Assembly (NCBI GenBank): GCA_016165875.1 | Contig: JABBOT010000011.1 | Span: 7,691,711-7,755,710 of the forward strand | Length of the DNA: 64,000 nucleotides | Source: Acanthopleura granulata | Taxonomy: Eukaryota > Mollusca > Polyplacophora > Chitonida > Chitonidae | Reading direction: 5' to 3' | Part shown: positions 22,105-33,795 of the stretch, in pieces | Numbering within the stretch: position 1 is the stretch's first letter | Layout of the letters: every line of letters begins with the position of its first letter | Made by a program: the position numbers and the translations under genes | The notes under the pieces: model-generated | Databases searched by the model: none | What the model was told of the DNA's origin: nothing | What the model saw: the letters and a program-made list of their open reading frames with translations, nothing else

Positions 22105-22270
22105 CATCCGACCAATGCTCCAGCACTCTTCAATTCAGCGCAGACAATTTTGGTCATCCTCTCAGAAACGATGCCCAAGAAGAACAGGATCCAACCGGCT
22201 GAGTAAAACCGCGCGACGATGGGTTGGTGTTCAGTTGGAGGATCAGAGTGACACAGGGTCGGACATCTCT
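22105..22270 (-). other. Unrecognised minus-strand open frame with a transmembrane-like stretch
   Basis: Read on the minus strand, one frame gives IVARFYSAGWILFFLGIVSE then TKIVCAELKSAGALVG and a stop. It has one hydrophobic helix-like segment preceded by polar, proline-containing sequence. It could be a terminal exon of a small membrane protein or chance. No promoter, acceptor site or homologue is recognised. Confidence 0.15.
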
Positions 22271-22748
22271 GCTGAAGGGAATGGTATCTTGTCCATTTAA
22301 CAGCCTAACGTGGTACTAAGGATATATCTGTCTCAGCACCAGCTGTTGCTGCGGTTGCTCGAAATCTTACACATGATTAACAGGACGAGGGCTCAATCTT
22401 AAAGAATGTGCATTATTTCCAGGAATTTTTCGCATTAAACCAACTCTCACCACATGTGTTGTAGATTTTAATTTCAATCTCAAATAACTGACTAACCATC
22501 TAACAGAACTGTTCTTCATTACAAATGTACTGCCCTTCTCTTTTTATCAGACAAAACTGCTCTGCAGTAAATATTTGTTGTAACGTTGAGCTATGAGAAA
22601 TATGATGTTGCCATATCACCAAACCTTGTCTGGTGTTATAGTATCAATTTTTGTCGATGCGCAAGGTATTTTTGTGTTAATTGTGACGTTATGGTCTTTA
22701 TTGCTCACTCATGACCAGGTGATTGGATGTTTGAATTATTGTTTCTTT
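22271..22748. other. Non-coding, nothing recognised
   Basis: AT-rich spacer before a SINE; no open frame with recognisable content. Confidence 0.5.
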
Positions 22749-22985
22749 GTGTCATTGGTGTTTTACGCCGTACTCAAGAATATTTCACTTATACGACGGG
22801 GGCCAGCAGTAAGGTGAGATGAAACAGGACAACACCCGCGGGAAATCCACGACCATCCGCAGGTTGCTGGTAGACCGAAACACGTAAGGCCGGAGTGGAA
22901 ACCAGCCTAGGCTGGACTTGAGCTCACATCAGCCGCATTGCTTAGAGGCACCGAGGTCATCACGCTGCACTAGCGCGCTTACCCC
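22749..22985 (-). mobile_element. SINE, family 1, nearly full length
   Basis: GTGTTTTACGCCGTACTCAA, GAATATTTCACTTATACGAC, CCACGACCATCCGCAGGTTG and GCTGGACTTGAGCTCACATC are present. The head ends CACGCTGCACTAGCGCGCTT. The T-rich tail at the left is short. Confidence 0.9.
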
Positions 22986-23246
22986 GCAAAATTTTCATTA
23001 TGATTAAATGAAACATGTTTTCGTGTCGACATTTGAGGACAACGTGCTAGAGAAGTCATAGTTCGAGGTTAGAAAATGGGAGAGGTCTGTATTTCTGAAA
23101 GGTGGGCTGGGAAGAATTAAACAGATCTCAGATCCCGATATCACCCTTCGTAAACCGGGAAAAGTTAGTACAGTTTTCTGGCTGCGTACCTGTTTCGTGT
23201 TTTGATGATGCATTTGACGATTGATGTGATTTGATCGTAATTATAT

Positions 23247-23452
23247 GTAGGCCTCAGTGGCAAAGTGGTTAGCGTGCTACTGCAGCAGACTGACACAGGA
23301 GGGTCTAAGCAATTGATCCTTGTGAGTTCAAATTTGGCTCTACTTAATTGGTTTTCTCTCCGGGCGTAATACTAGTAATACCGACCGCTGTCGTGTTAGT
23401 AAATCAATAATGAGTGTGCGTAAATCACTAATCAAATACATGAATAAAGCCG
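23247..23452 (+). mobile_element. SINE-like copy, family 1-related, old
   Basis: GGCCTCAGTGGCAAAGTGGT, TAGCGTGCTACTGCAGCAGA (A-box region) and CCTTGTGAGTTCAAATTTGG (B box) are clear. The body is mostly lost (CTCTCCGGGCGTAATAC, ACCGCTGTCGTGTTAGTAAA), and CACTAATCAAATACATGAAT forms the tail. Confidence 0.65.
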
Positions 23453-24892
23453 TAAGAATATCTATTGCGTTCGGCTTGAGAAACCTCAGATTTTGTGTCA
23501 GTTTCCTCAAAACATCGATTATTTCAAGGCTAAACATGCAGTACGATACTCGTCAGATTTGTAGACATGGAAAAAAATGCACGATCGCCATTTATCTTAT
23601 TTATCATTCATACAAATTACATAACTATTTTGGACATGGGTGACGCGACTGTCTACATGGAGGACCCTTTTACGATTTCCAAGTAGCATGAGATTGTCGT
23701 AAATAGATTTTAGACTGCGATTGTATAAGCATCAACTTAAGGCTCCTACACTGTTTTGCATAGGCCTCATACAGGTCTTCCATTGACAGGTTGGATCGGA
23801 AGCATTTGAGATTCAATGGTTTTCAATTAAAGCCGTGTACAGCATGCAAACCCTGCAACGATTACATAAGTAGTAACAAGCAAAGTTTAACTAAAACGCA
23901 GCACGTCGAAATTGTCGAGCGCTAAAGAAATTCGAAACACTACATAGTAATTCATAAAGAGGGCGTTCTGGCAACATCAACCAGCATTTCCAGACGAGCG
24001 TGGAAACCGGAAGTACAGCTTTAACATAGCATGAACATATCCCTTTCAGACCTACATGTTCGCCATTGCTATGAAATTTTGTCACCATAGCTGTGAAGTG
24101 AAGACAAAGCTGCATGACGTATAGAGGGGGTGTTATCAAGAAAAGTTACCTATGACGGTAAGTCGACCATTTATTCCACGTAAGCAAGAAATTTGCAAAT
24201 ACAATTACTATAGGACGGTCATGGAAGACATGCGCTATTGGTATTCATTGCTGTTTTCAAAAATTTTTCAGTTATATTACCGTAGGTACGGAATGCTTCA
24301 TTTTCGAAATACCAATAAGATAAAACACTTAGGTCATGATACAGGACTCAGGTTACAACTGACTTCGATCGAAGAATTATCTTTGACTTAAGGCACCCAT
24401 TTGAGGTCGTGAAATTTCATCGCTGGCGTGTTCATGTTGTGGTTCGATTCTCCATATCATGTGAAGTGAGTAACGTGTGTATCATCACACAGGAAAACAA
24501 GACAAATAACTTCATCCATCGAAGAACTAAGAAAGTATATAAAATAACGAAGCTGTACCTCAACTAAACACAGCTGTCGCCACACCAAAGGAAGTATTAC
24601 AGCGTCAACGTTGACCACATAAATAGCTGTTGAACTGAGATAAACTGGACTCTTGTTTATCACTCTTAGTTTTGTATATATAATTTTTCTCGACGCTGCA
24701 CGTTTTCTTGTGTATTGAACGTTGTTGAGGATGACACTAAGTAATCTGCGTATATGTTGCGAAAGAGGCACGATGGTCCCCTGGGGTGTTTAAGTTTCTA
24801 CCTTTTAAGTATTTAAGTGAATAGTTAAAATAAAATTTTGAATGAGGTAAATTAACAAATTTAACTACAATGGTGAATAACCGCAACACCAG
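23453..24892. other. Non-coding, nothing recognised
   Basis: The longest open frame is 104 codons (24457-24771, minus). GTGGTTCGATTCTCC near 24441 resembles a tRNA B box, but no cloverleaf can be built around it. Confidence 0.45.
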
Positions 24893-24966
24893 GACGTCGG
24901 ATTTCTCCGGCTATGCATGACCATTTGCCAGATATCTCATTGCCGTTGCTGCTCTGGTGTTACTAT
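24893..24966 (+). repeat. Dispersed core repeat (family C), plus copy
   Basis: GGATTTCTCCGGCTATGCATG, ACCATTTGCCAGATATCTCA and TTGCCGTTGCTGCTCTGGTG follow the family order. Confidence 0.6.
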
Positions 24967-25014
24967 GTGAGATTCTTTAAAACTCATTTTAAATCCCTTT
25001 GAGTTTAGGTCCCT

Positions 25015-25066
25015 TGTGATTTTTCAGTACGGCGTAAAACACCAGTCAAATAAATAAATGAATAAA
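25015..25066 (+). mobile_element. SINE, family 1, 3' tail fragment
   Basis: TTTTTCAGTACGGCGTAAAA, CACCAGTCAAATAAATAAAT: only the tail block with its AAAT run. Confidence 0.75.
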
Positions 25067-25339
25067 TGTCACTATTATGTCTATTTCTGTTAAACATGGG
25101 GTAAAAGGGTGTATACGCATTCATGTTTACCACTTCGACGTGATGCTTTTATGAACAGCAGGGAAACCGTCGATTTTGCAGGTATGAAATTCAAACCAAA
25201 ATTCAAACTCGCAATCCGTCAATAATTTCAATGCTAAAGCTTTTCACATCATGGGTGCTTTCGTTCTAGCTGTTCATAAAATCATCACATCGATGTTTAA
25301 ACAACTCCTAGGATCTGGTTTAAGCGGAATTAGGTAGTC

Positions 25340-25420
25340 ATATAAAAGACCAGGGCATCCAGAACAAAACTAGAGCAGCAACGACAGTGTGATAGTTGGC
25401 AAATAGACACACATTACCAC
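25340..25420 (-). repeat. Dispersed core repeat (family C), minus copy
   Basis: AACTAGAGCAGCAACGACAG, TGTGATAGTTGGCAAATAGA and CACACATTACC are the reverse complement of the family C core. Confidence 0.6.
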
Positions 25421-25599
25421 GGAAATCCGGATTCCTGTCAGTTTAACTCAGTTAGGGTTTTACTTAAACCGTTCGTGTAGAGTGTTTAAGAAGTAACAAC
25501 CTACATCCTCCCTAGCAGGGGCGGTCACATGTAGCATCTACTTTACATTTTACCTGTACAGAATAGTCTAAATGTGGTATCAACAGAGCCCGTGCAATA

Positions 25600-25703
25600 C
25601 CTACGTATTCTTTCACCCGGTGTACCATATGGATGCCCGCCTTCGTGTGAGTGAAATGTTCTTGAGTACGGCATAAAACATTACTCAAAAATAAATACAG
25701 AAT
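25600..25703 (+). mobile_element. SINE, family 1, 3' part
   Basis: CGTGTGAGTGAAATGTTCTT, GAGTACGGCATAAAACATTA, CTCAAAAATAAATAC: tail with a decayed body before it. Confidence 0.7.
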
Positions 25704-28700
25704 TAAACAAACCCACGCGTGTTGCACGATATAAAGTTTGTCCATTACAGAATGGGATGTAAAGCATTCAGTGTGGTGTATAATTTGTAAATAGGTCGTT
25801 CTTAAATCACTGTCTATTGTATTACTTTCTCTGTGTTAGAAATCTTAAACCCAAACCGTCAAAGGAAACAAATGAATCAAAGATTTGATCTTAAAATAGT
25901 AACCATTTTGCGTGTTTGTTTTTATGCTTTAACTCCGTGTTCTGCGGCTATAATCTTTTCTGTCGGGTTATGTGTTTCTTGTGAATACCGAAATTCAGGG
26001 ACATCAAGTTCCCCCGTAAATATGCCTTACAGACATTTTTATCTGTTGATCTTCTGCGTTTAAATAAGTAATTAGGCCTGAACTGTGACTTTTTCCGCAA
26101 GTCATGTCCGGCGAATTGATCGATGATAATACGCAAACAGCGTTCATCATTAGAAATAGCGTTCATCATTACAAACAGGCACCAGATAAAAGCTAAAAAA
26201 AGTGCTTCCTGTGACAGCTTCTGATCTTTAAGCTATGTCCAGTGTTAGGTATCATGGCATGGGGCTACGCCTGGAGCATGTTCGCAATAAAGCTGGCGAA
26301 TTTCAAAATACCATGTACAGTGTTTTATAGTGTCTACGATATTTCACTTTTGAAAATGACTCTAGAAAGACTCACAATCGGTTTGAATATCTTTTGTCCG
26401 TTTTTTGCCTTGCATAAACTCATCGCACCAAAGCACATGATTCCAGAATTGTCGATAGATGATGAGAGATAATCCTGTTACAATGGTTTTATCTTAATAA
26501 TAGAGCGTCAAATTCGATTGCTAAAAAGTTTTGTTAAACCTGACTTACAACAGATGCTTATTGCTAACTTCCCGACAGAGGCTTGTGTACTAATATTTTT
26601 GGCGCGAGCAGTCTATTTCGCATTGTATCAAAGAAGAAATATTAAATAATTTGTTTGCTGTTAGTTGTACTCACAGTGTTGTTTTATGATATGGTGACAA
26701 TGTTATGAAAACGGTGTGCACGGGGTATCGCCCTGCCTTTACGACGTGCGAATATGCACACCATGTTGGCGTGAAGACACGTGGTCTCCTAATAAAGTAA
26801 GACTGCACCAATAACCACACCGAACACTTATTGTCACCAAGACAACCTGAACCATGATTTGAGTGTAATATCGAAACCTTCAGTTCCCTGTCGACACCGG
26901 AGCCACTCCTAGTGTTCCAGCAGTTGTGAGTCGTGTACCTCGCCACTGCTGATCAACGTTCCGCTCCCTCACATCCATTAAGTGGTCGGGCATGAAAATT
27001 GAAAATCTTGGTCTTGGATTGTACTTCGGCACACCTCTGTAGAATTGCAATACACAGATGTGTGAATTGTGTGTATCTAAATACACTGTACCCAGATGAT
27101 GGCAGGCGATGCATTATATGTACTGGCCTGTTCTAGGCATGGGACTGATTAGGTAAAGGGTAGTTCTTCTTTAATAGCTTACCAGAGTTATACCCCTTGT
27201 TCGTGAGTTGATTTTTTTGTGCCTGTACACTGCCATTTTGTAAAGACCTAATGCAAATCCAAAGTTCACTGAGCTATATACGGTGCTTAGTATAGGCGTC
27301 TGTTTTTCATGAGTGTTAGTGGTCATACACATAGTTGTGATTCATCTGAACAACTAATTAACATTTCACACAGAAGTTTTATTTCCAGTAAATCGACATA
27401 AATATGATATGATAATGTTATAATCGTCAATCTGTGTCTAATTCTCGTTTTATGTAATTGAATAGTTAACGAAAGCGTCTTTGTTACTTTCAGTGTCACG
27501 GACCTTTCCATCTCGCCAATAAAGCTTCAGTTTTAAACACGGAATGTCGGTACAACTGTTTCTTCCCTGCAAAGCGATGAGAGCGGCGATGCTACATATA
27601 CGTACTAAAGCTGGTGTATTCCTTTACACATTATTTGTCATTAAAAAACTATCAGTACATTGTCTTCGTGATAAATTATGTATAAAAAATAGGCAATTAT
27701 TTATTTGATTGTAGTTTGCATCACGTCGTACTAATGCATTTTCCTCTTTTTCCATAAATTACTCTATCTCCCACTTCACATGATGATGGCACTGCAGGTT
27801 GAAAGCTGCAGACATGCGAGAAATAAACATTAGCTGTATGAACCAGGACCGTCTCGATACTACTTCCGATTCTTTGGAAGTGCAATTACAAAAGTTATTT
27901 TGTGTATTTTACGAAATCTTTTTGCTATGCTAGCCGGTCATTTCTGTTTTACATGTACGTGCTTTGTACCTGTAAAAAGAACATTGTAAATTGTCTGATC
28001 TTTGAGCAGGTATGAATTATACTGACAAAAATTTTAGATTCTTTGTGAGAAGGTAGACGGTCTCCGACAGTGATAACGGTACCCTTTATGGCATGAGGTC
28101 CAGATTTTAATGGTCAACTCCAGACAACATTTTTATGACTGCATTCTCACAGGCTAGACAAGGCAGGCAGCAACAGTTTCACTGTCTCATATGAAAATTA
28201 AGAAAGGGGTCTGCGACCATGTATTAAAGCACCACCTTGAGAGGTGGCAGATAGGTCTTTTTTTTGATATAGTGTTTTGTGACTGATCCGTATCTCGGTA
28301 ACGAAGTTAGCCGTCCAATTTCGCTAACTTTGACTGTGTAGTTCACATTCTGTCGAGGTATGGAGCAGGAGGGCTGCAGTACTATACCTATAGACATGCA
28401 AACCATATTGGCTGAAGATGGGGTCTTCAACAAACGTTATATGTTGCCTACAATTACACGAGTGTTGTCGGTGGCTTATGTTCACGGCCCATTTTGAACT
28501 TACGCCTTGTGTGCTCTAATGACGGAGAGGTTAACAACGGAGAATGATGTGATCTTTCACAGATTGGAACTCGTTAATGTGTGCAGGATATGTTAAGCGA
28601 TTACGGCTAGGGCTAGCGTATGCCACCTGCAGGACCACTGTATTTTGCACGCACTTGTGCCTATCCGACACGCTCGCTGTCCCTGTATGTCTACACTGGT

Positions 28701-29224
28701 GGTGAGTTGACAACACAAGCCTTTATTATGTACCGAACGATACATTAGCTTCGTGGTAATAGTCAGATAGAAATGCTGAAACACAGGCAACACTTAGTGT
28801 ACGATGTACAAATAGGCTAAACATAGGTCTTGATTTTACTGTTAGTTGTGTTTTAACTTTGATATCCAAGGCAAATGTCTCCATGAACGTAGTTAATTGT
28901 TGTTTTCGAACTGTCTTTATGAAGTTATTTAACTCGTTTAATCAAATTGTGCATCAATCAACCCAAATTCATTTTCACTTCGTTTGACATCTGCAATTGT
29001 TAACAGAACACAGGAAATGAACTAGCTAACAATACGGCCTTTTTCCTTGGATCCAAGGGCGGTCAAAGCCGGCCCGTCAACTTTAAACACTATATATAGA
29101 TTTTTTTCTCGCGTGATGTACTGTTGAGGTTAAGGCATGAAACACAATTAAAATGGTCTTATAATATATGTCAAACTTTGTAAGAATAATGATGCCCACG
29201 CTTGTTCAAATTTCCGCACCTATG
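25704..29224. other. Long non-coding stretch, no element assigned
   Basis: The longest open frame is 91 codons (26671-26946, minus). A TTATTTATTTGATTGTAG word followed by CGTCGTACTAATGCA near 27699-27745 may be a decayed SINE tail. Otherwise nothing is recognised. Confidence 0.45.
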
Positions 29225-29312
29225 ATTTGACTGACAAGAGGCTGGATTTCGCTGGTTACGTGGCACCATTTGCCAGCTATCACATTGTCTTCGCTGTTCC
29301 GGTTGAGCTCTC
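29225..29312 (+). repeat. Dispersed core repeat (family C), plus copy
   Basis: TTGACTGACAAGAGGCTGGA, TTTCGCTGGTTACGTGGCAC, CATTTGCCAGCTATCACATT and GTCTTCGCTGTTCCGG give the longest match to the family consensus. Confidence 0.6.
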
Positions 29313-30067
29313 TACGCTGTACATATACCTTTATATTACAAACCTCTATGCTGCAGTCTCTTGTATAATCTCGTCATCCTCTTTGTTTTTTAATGTTAAA
29401 TTCCTCCGATGAAATTTCACAAAATAAACAAAAATCCAACCAACGTCCACCATTATATGTGAATGACTGATTATGCTCACCGGCATATCGGCAACATTAT
29501 TGCTTTATCGCAGCGACATAACATCTGAATCTTGAAACGGTATATGTTTTTTTGATCCGGTAATAAGAACATTCAATTAGTATGTAATAAAAATTGGCGA
29601 ACATTTCAGAAACAAGCTAAGTACTACAAACATTTGTTAAAACCCAGACTGGAGAAAGCAGTTCATTTCTTAAATAAAAAAGCTGGAAAGTAGAAATGTT
29701 ATTTTTGATATTAAAGGTCAGCTGGCAATGTTGTCCAATAACACGAGTAAAAATTCGAAACATTCTAATATAAAGCTGAACGTGGAGATCATTTGCCGGA
29801 AATGATCAGAGTATACAGTGAGCCGTGAATGCTTAATGCCATATAGGGCATTACATATAACACGTTCGCGGGCAATATTCCCCTCAAGAGTAAATGCTGA
29901 ACGAGGATGCCCAATACGACAACAACGTAAAACTATTTGGTTTCTTTCAAGACATTAAGCAAGTATAAAGCCCTTAGCCCGGGGCTAAGGGACGTATGTT
30001 CGTCTTGTGGAATAATACTGAATATATGAGCATTTGTAATTAAAGAGGAACTGAGATACATATTTGA
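29313..30067. other. Non-coding; contains a GC-rich palindrome at 29971-29991
   Basis: CCCTTAGCCC and GGGCTAAGGG pair perfectly around a single G. It is short and could be chance or an element end. Nothing else was recognised. Confidence 0.5.
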
Positions 30068-30385
30068 ATGAACGAATGAATGAGTGCTTATTGTTTAACG
30101 CCCTACTCAAGAATATTTCACTTATACGAAGGCGGTGTCTCCTTGGTGCAGGACGGATTTCCACCGTATCTTTTATCTGGTACTTCCTCACCGAGACGAC
30201 TTGCCGAAGACACCCAATAAGCCCCCTTAACCAGTCACATTATACTGACACCGGGCCGACCAGTCCACCCTCTATCCTCTTATTACTGAGCGCCCAGGGA
30301 GGAAGCAGGATGTACCATTTTTTAAAGTCTTTGGTATGACCCGACCAAGGTTTGAACCCAGATCTCCCCGTTCGAAAAGATATAT
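30068..30385 (-). mobile_element. SINE-like element, family 2, best copy
   Basis: GAATGAACGAATGAATGAGTG, TTAACGCCCTACTCAAGAAT, GAAGGCGGTGTCTCCTTGGT, CATTATACTGACACCGGGCC and AGGTTTGAACCCAGATCTCC are in order. It is longer than the copy at 9.4 kb by a block with GGGAGGAAGCAGGATGTACC and CTTTGGTATGACCCGACC, absent there. Confidence 0.8.
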
Positions 30386-32639
30386 TCTTGATGAACGACA
30401 ACATATAAAGTAGCAAGGATTTGGATACTGATTTACCGCATCGATCTGGAGCATACTTTAGGTCTCTCCGTGCCAGAGACGGACCACTACATGAAGCAAG
30501 TCTGAACCATATGAGACATCGTGTGCCCTAGGCATCTTGTTGTGAAGACGCTTTAACCGGATAAAATCGAACGCTGGTGGCTACACCCGATGACGAAGAA
30601 GGGCAGTGTGAGACTGTTCTTGTACAAGTTGAAACAATAGCACTTATGCTCCCCCACGAACAAAGAGGTGAAAAGACGATGCATTAGATGTTGTTGGTTT
30701 AGAATAACTCAAAATGCTGTGTTGCCATCACCTGGTGTGCTAAATGTACGTGTTAAACAGATTTACGGGGTTAAAAGAAACAGTTGATATATGTTTTGGG
30801 CGGCAAACATGACCTAGAATGGACGTCTCGGACTTGGCGTAAAACGGTGTCTCCGTTACCATCTGTTGCCGTTGTGGCTATGGTACTCCGCCAACCCTAT
30901 ATAAAGAGTATCTAATATATAGAGTGGATCTAGCGACGTTAGGGCTACTCAGGCACCCCTTACCAGCATGGCTCAAACAGAATTATTCAGTAAGACCAAT
31001 ACCCCTGGCTACGACCGAAATGATTGACGATGATGTTGGGAAACGACGAGAAGCGACCTGCTCTAAAACAGCCAGGCACGCAAATCTGTCCAACTTTGCG
31101 TTCATTAGTATACATAAATTTATAATCCGAATAAACGCCAGATCTCTGTTGAATTACATGAGGCTTTGTGTCTGGCCCTTTCATCCTGAGTAGATTTTGT
31201 ATTTTCCGTTGTCTAAGAAGCCACAGAGAGAACTCCGAAAAAGACACCGAAGCTATCCCCACAAGCTTGATATTATCTCCCACAATATTTTCCAGTAAGG
31301 AGACAAAATGAGGGGACCTTCTTAGGTCATTTTTAAAAATTTAACTCCATGTATCTATAGTGTAACTGGTCTAAGACAGTGTTGATATCCCATGAGCTTG
31401 TTTGTACCACTGTTTGTACCATATTTGTAAGAGATTGTGATAATAATTTCATTGGAAAACATTTCACTTTCAACCTAGAGATCCGATTGTGGGGTGCATT
31501 GGGAATGATCCCTGTTTAATACATGATTATTGTCTACCTTGTTACCGTTGGGGAATGTTATTCTTAATTATTGTTCTACCTCATCGTTAAATCATTTTGT
31601 TATCGCGTGCGGGTATATTGGGATATCAATTATTAATGCTAACATAGTGCTATCTCAATGGCCCAAGGGCGTTTTATTCCACGTTATATATCACGAGCCA
31701 TTACTGACGACAAAGCGATACAAACGCGTATTTTATTTTCTAATGCACACTGTGATAGGGAGGGCAAACTTACTGGGTGCTGGTAATATTTTCATATGTG
31801 ATTTGCAATGCATTTCCCGTTGCACAAGCTTGCTTCAAGGGAAACATATCAGACAGTTAAATGAAAAGAAAACAAACTGCCTGTAGTCGGAAAAAAATTA
31901 ATAAATTATTCAATTCACAATTAAAGGTTACTTTTGCGCAATGACTGAAATTATATGCCCGACAAGGCAGACAGACAAGCAAGCTATTACAAAGTTACAG
32001 AGCTGTCATTAAGCACTATCAGTACAGCCCCGGGAATTCGAGACACAATAAGTAAGTCCCCGATAGATCATTGTGTCCGTGACGAGCTCTCTATCAGGTG
32101 ATAGCATATTTATTGGGTGGGAAATGAGCCCGCATAGGTTATGTTGGGTCTGTCTATACAAGCAAAAGTAAGCTTTTCATCGCAATTATTTAGCATGATC
32201 CATAATACTTAGGAGGTCACCATTTTCAGCTGCTTACAACCCAAGCACTTCAGAGGTAATATTTTCTGGTCTTCAATTATATATTTTCGTGAAGAGACAT
32301 AAGCCTTTGGGTGCTTTGCTATCCTTGAGGGTGTGTACGTAGTTTCCCAAGAAGATATCGATGAAACGACACTTGTTGCAATAAATGGGCCTTCATTTCC
32401 AACATATATTATCTTAGATTTTTTGTTACTTTTCACATAGTTGCAACGATATGCCTGAAATCCTGTTGAATTGGCCTATTGCTCTAAGCATTTGTCCAGG
32501 AGTGTACGTTGCAAGTTTACACTACAGCTTTCGTGAGTTTTAAACTTTGAAACTAAATGACTTGAAAGTTACAGATGATGACTCATTGTTGTTCACACAT
32601 TACACCTCTGGATATGTGTGCCTGAAGTCGTTGCCCTTC
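30386..32639. other. Non-coding, nothing recognised
   Basis: The longest open frame is 118 codons (31530-31886, plus), hydrophobic in places but without motifs. No repeat was assigned. Confidence 0.45.
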
Positions 32640-32725
32640 AGTCAACAGTTTTCAATGATGACGAAAAGATACAATGAATGTTCCAGGCGCATGAATAAAA
32701 TCAGCGTGTACATCCTCTACCGTTT
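32640..32725 (+). repeat. MITE-like family E, internal fragment
   Basis: GTCAACAGTTTTCAATGATG, ACGAAAAGATACAATGAATG, TTCCAGGCGCATGAATAAAA and TCAGCGTGTA match the internal part of copies at 50.2 and 53.1 kb. Confidence 0.6.
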
Positions 32726-33150
32726 TAGTATCTATGGTTTCGTTAATCAGATATGCATCTCAGTTACGCTTTGTTTGCAGCTGTTCATATATCCAACGTG
32801 GCAATTACACAGAAGATGAACATACTGCCCCTAATCCCAGGTTAATCGGAATTCGACATACTTAGAAGTCTTCATTTGATGATGCGAGAGCCTGCATTTT
32901 GTTCGTTTAGTTTACCTTCACAGTCATGTGATTTAAAATGGCGGCTGGTACAGCTCGCACGTCCGACATGATGCGCCAGTTACCTTCACGGTTCAGGTAT
33001 TTGAGACCTGTATCATACAGGGTCTGTACGAAGTCAGAATTTACTAGCCTCCAGAGCACAGCCGAAACGACCTGGCTATTAGTTACAGTAAATTTATTTA
33101 TTTCATCGGGTTTTTTTTCTCTGTACTCCGAAATGTTTTAGTCCAAGATT

Positions 33151-33257
33151 GCTCAGACATTGAAATTTGCATCAGAAATGACGCGGTGGCCAGCGAGATT
33201 TCACCTCTGAGACGCACATTATACTCTACACTGCGGCAATGCGGACTGACTTTTAAA
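33151..33257 (+). repeat. Left arm of a 0.58-kb inverted repeat pair
   Basis: GCTCAGACATTGAAATTTGC, ATCAGAAATGACGCGGTGGC, CACCTCTGAGACGCACATT and CTGCGGCAATGCGGACTGAC match the reverse complement of 33624-33734 with scattered changes. Confidence 0.65.
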
Positions 33258-33623
33258 TCGGCTTTCCACAAGAAATGTGCTTGATATGAGCCTGAAACTG
33301 TAATGAAACAACTCTCCGGAAACCTTGGTGACTACATACTGCCGGACTACACGCTATTTAGCCTATCTACATTGTTTCGGTCTCCGTTGCCCACCCAGAG
33401 CAAATCCAAAACCTCTCGCTTGATTAAAATCACTCTCGACATCTTGAACGCGTAACGATAAATGACAGTTTGCCAACAGTTATCACACGGAGATGCCGAG
33501 TCTTAAGATATAAATCTACAATAGATGGGCGAAATAACGTGTTATGTAGTTATATGTGTTTCCAGGGATGAGTTTTATAACAGTTTAGGGCCATGTTAGG
33601 TTTGGTTCGCTCGAGTGGAGGGC

Positions 33624-33734
33624 CGGTCTGAAAGTTAAGCCGCAAAGCGGGACGGTTGAGTATAGCGGTACAGGTCTCAGGCTTGAAATTTGAGCTCCCG
33701 TGTCATTTCTAATGCAAATTTCGACGTCTGAGCA
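33624..33734 (-). repeat. Right arm of the inverted repeat pair
   Basis: AGTTAAGCCGCAAAGCGGGA, GGTACAGGTCTCAGGC and CCGTGTCATTTCTAATGCAA are the reverse complement of the arm at 33151-33257. The spacer of about 370 bp has no recognised coding content. Confidence 0.65.
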
Positions 33735-33749
33735 GCTTCGGGCGTTGCT

Positions 33750-33795
33750 TGGGGACCTTCCCATGTATGACCGGAGAGGATGAAGTTCGCTGCAG
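33750..33795 (-). mobile_element. SINE, family 1, small body fragment
   Basis: GGGGACCTTCCCATGTATGA and CCGGAGAGGATGAAG match the centre of family 1 just after the inverted-repeat arm. Confidence 0.45.

Noticed and set aside
24430..24460. Possible tRNA from GGTTCGATTCTCC
   Set aside because: No matching A box or stems at tRNA spacing.
27699..27745. SINE tail fragment
   Set aside because: Only a TTATTTGATT word and a weak CGTCGTACT match; too short to separate from chance.
31530..31886. 118-codon frame as a gene
   Set aside because: No motif, no splice context, and a length reachable by chance in 64 kb.
33090..33140. SINE tail at TTTATTTATTTCATCGGG
   Set aside because: The following sequence matches family 1 too poorly to support.
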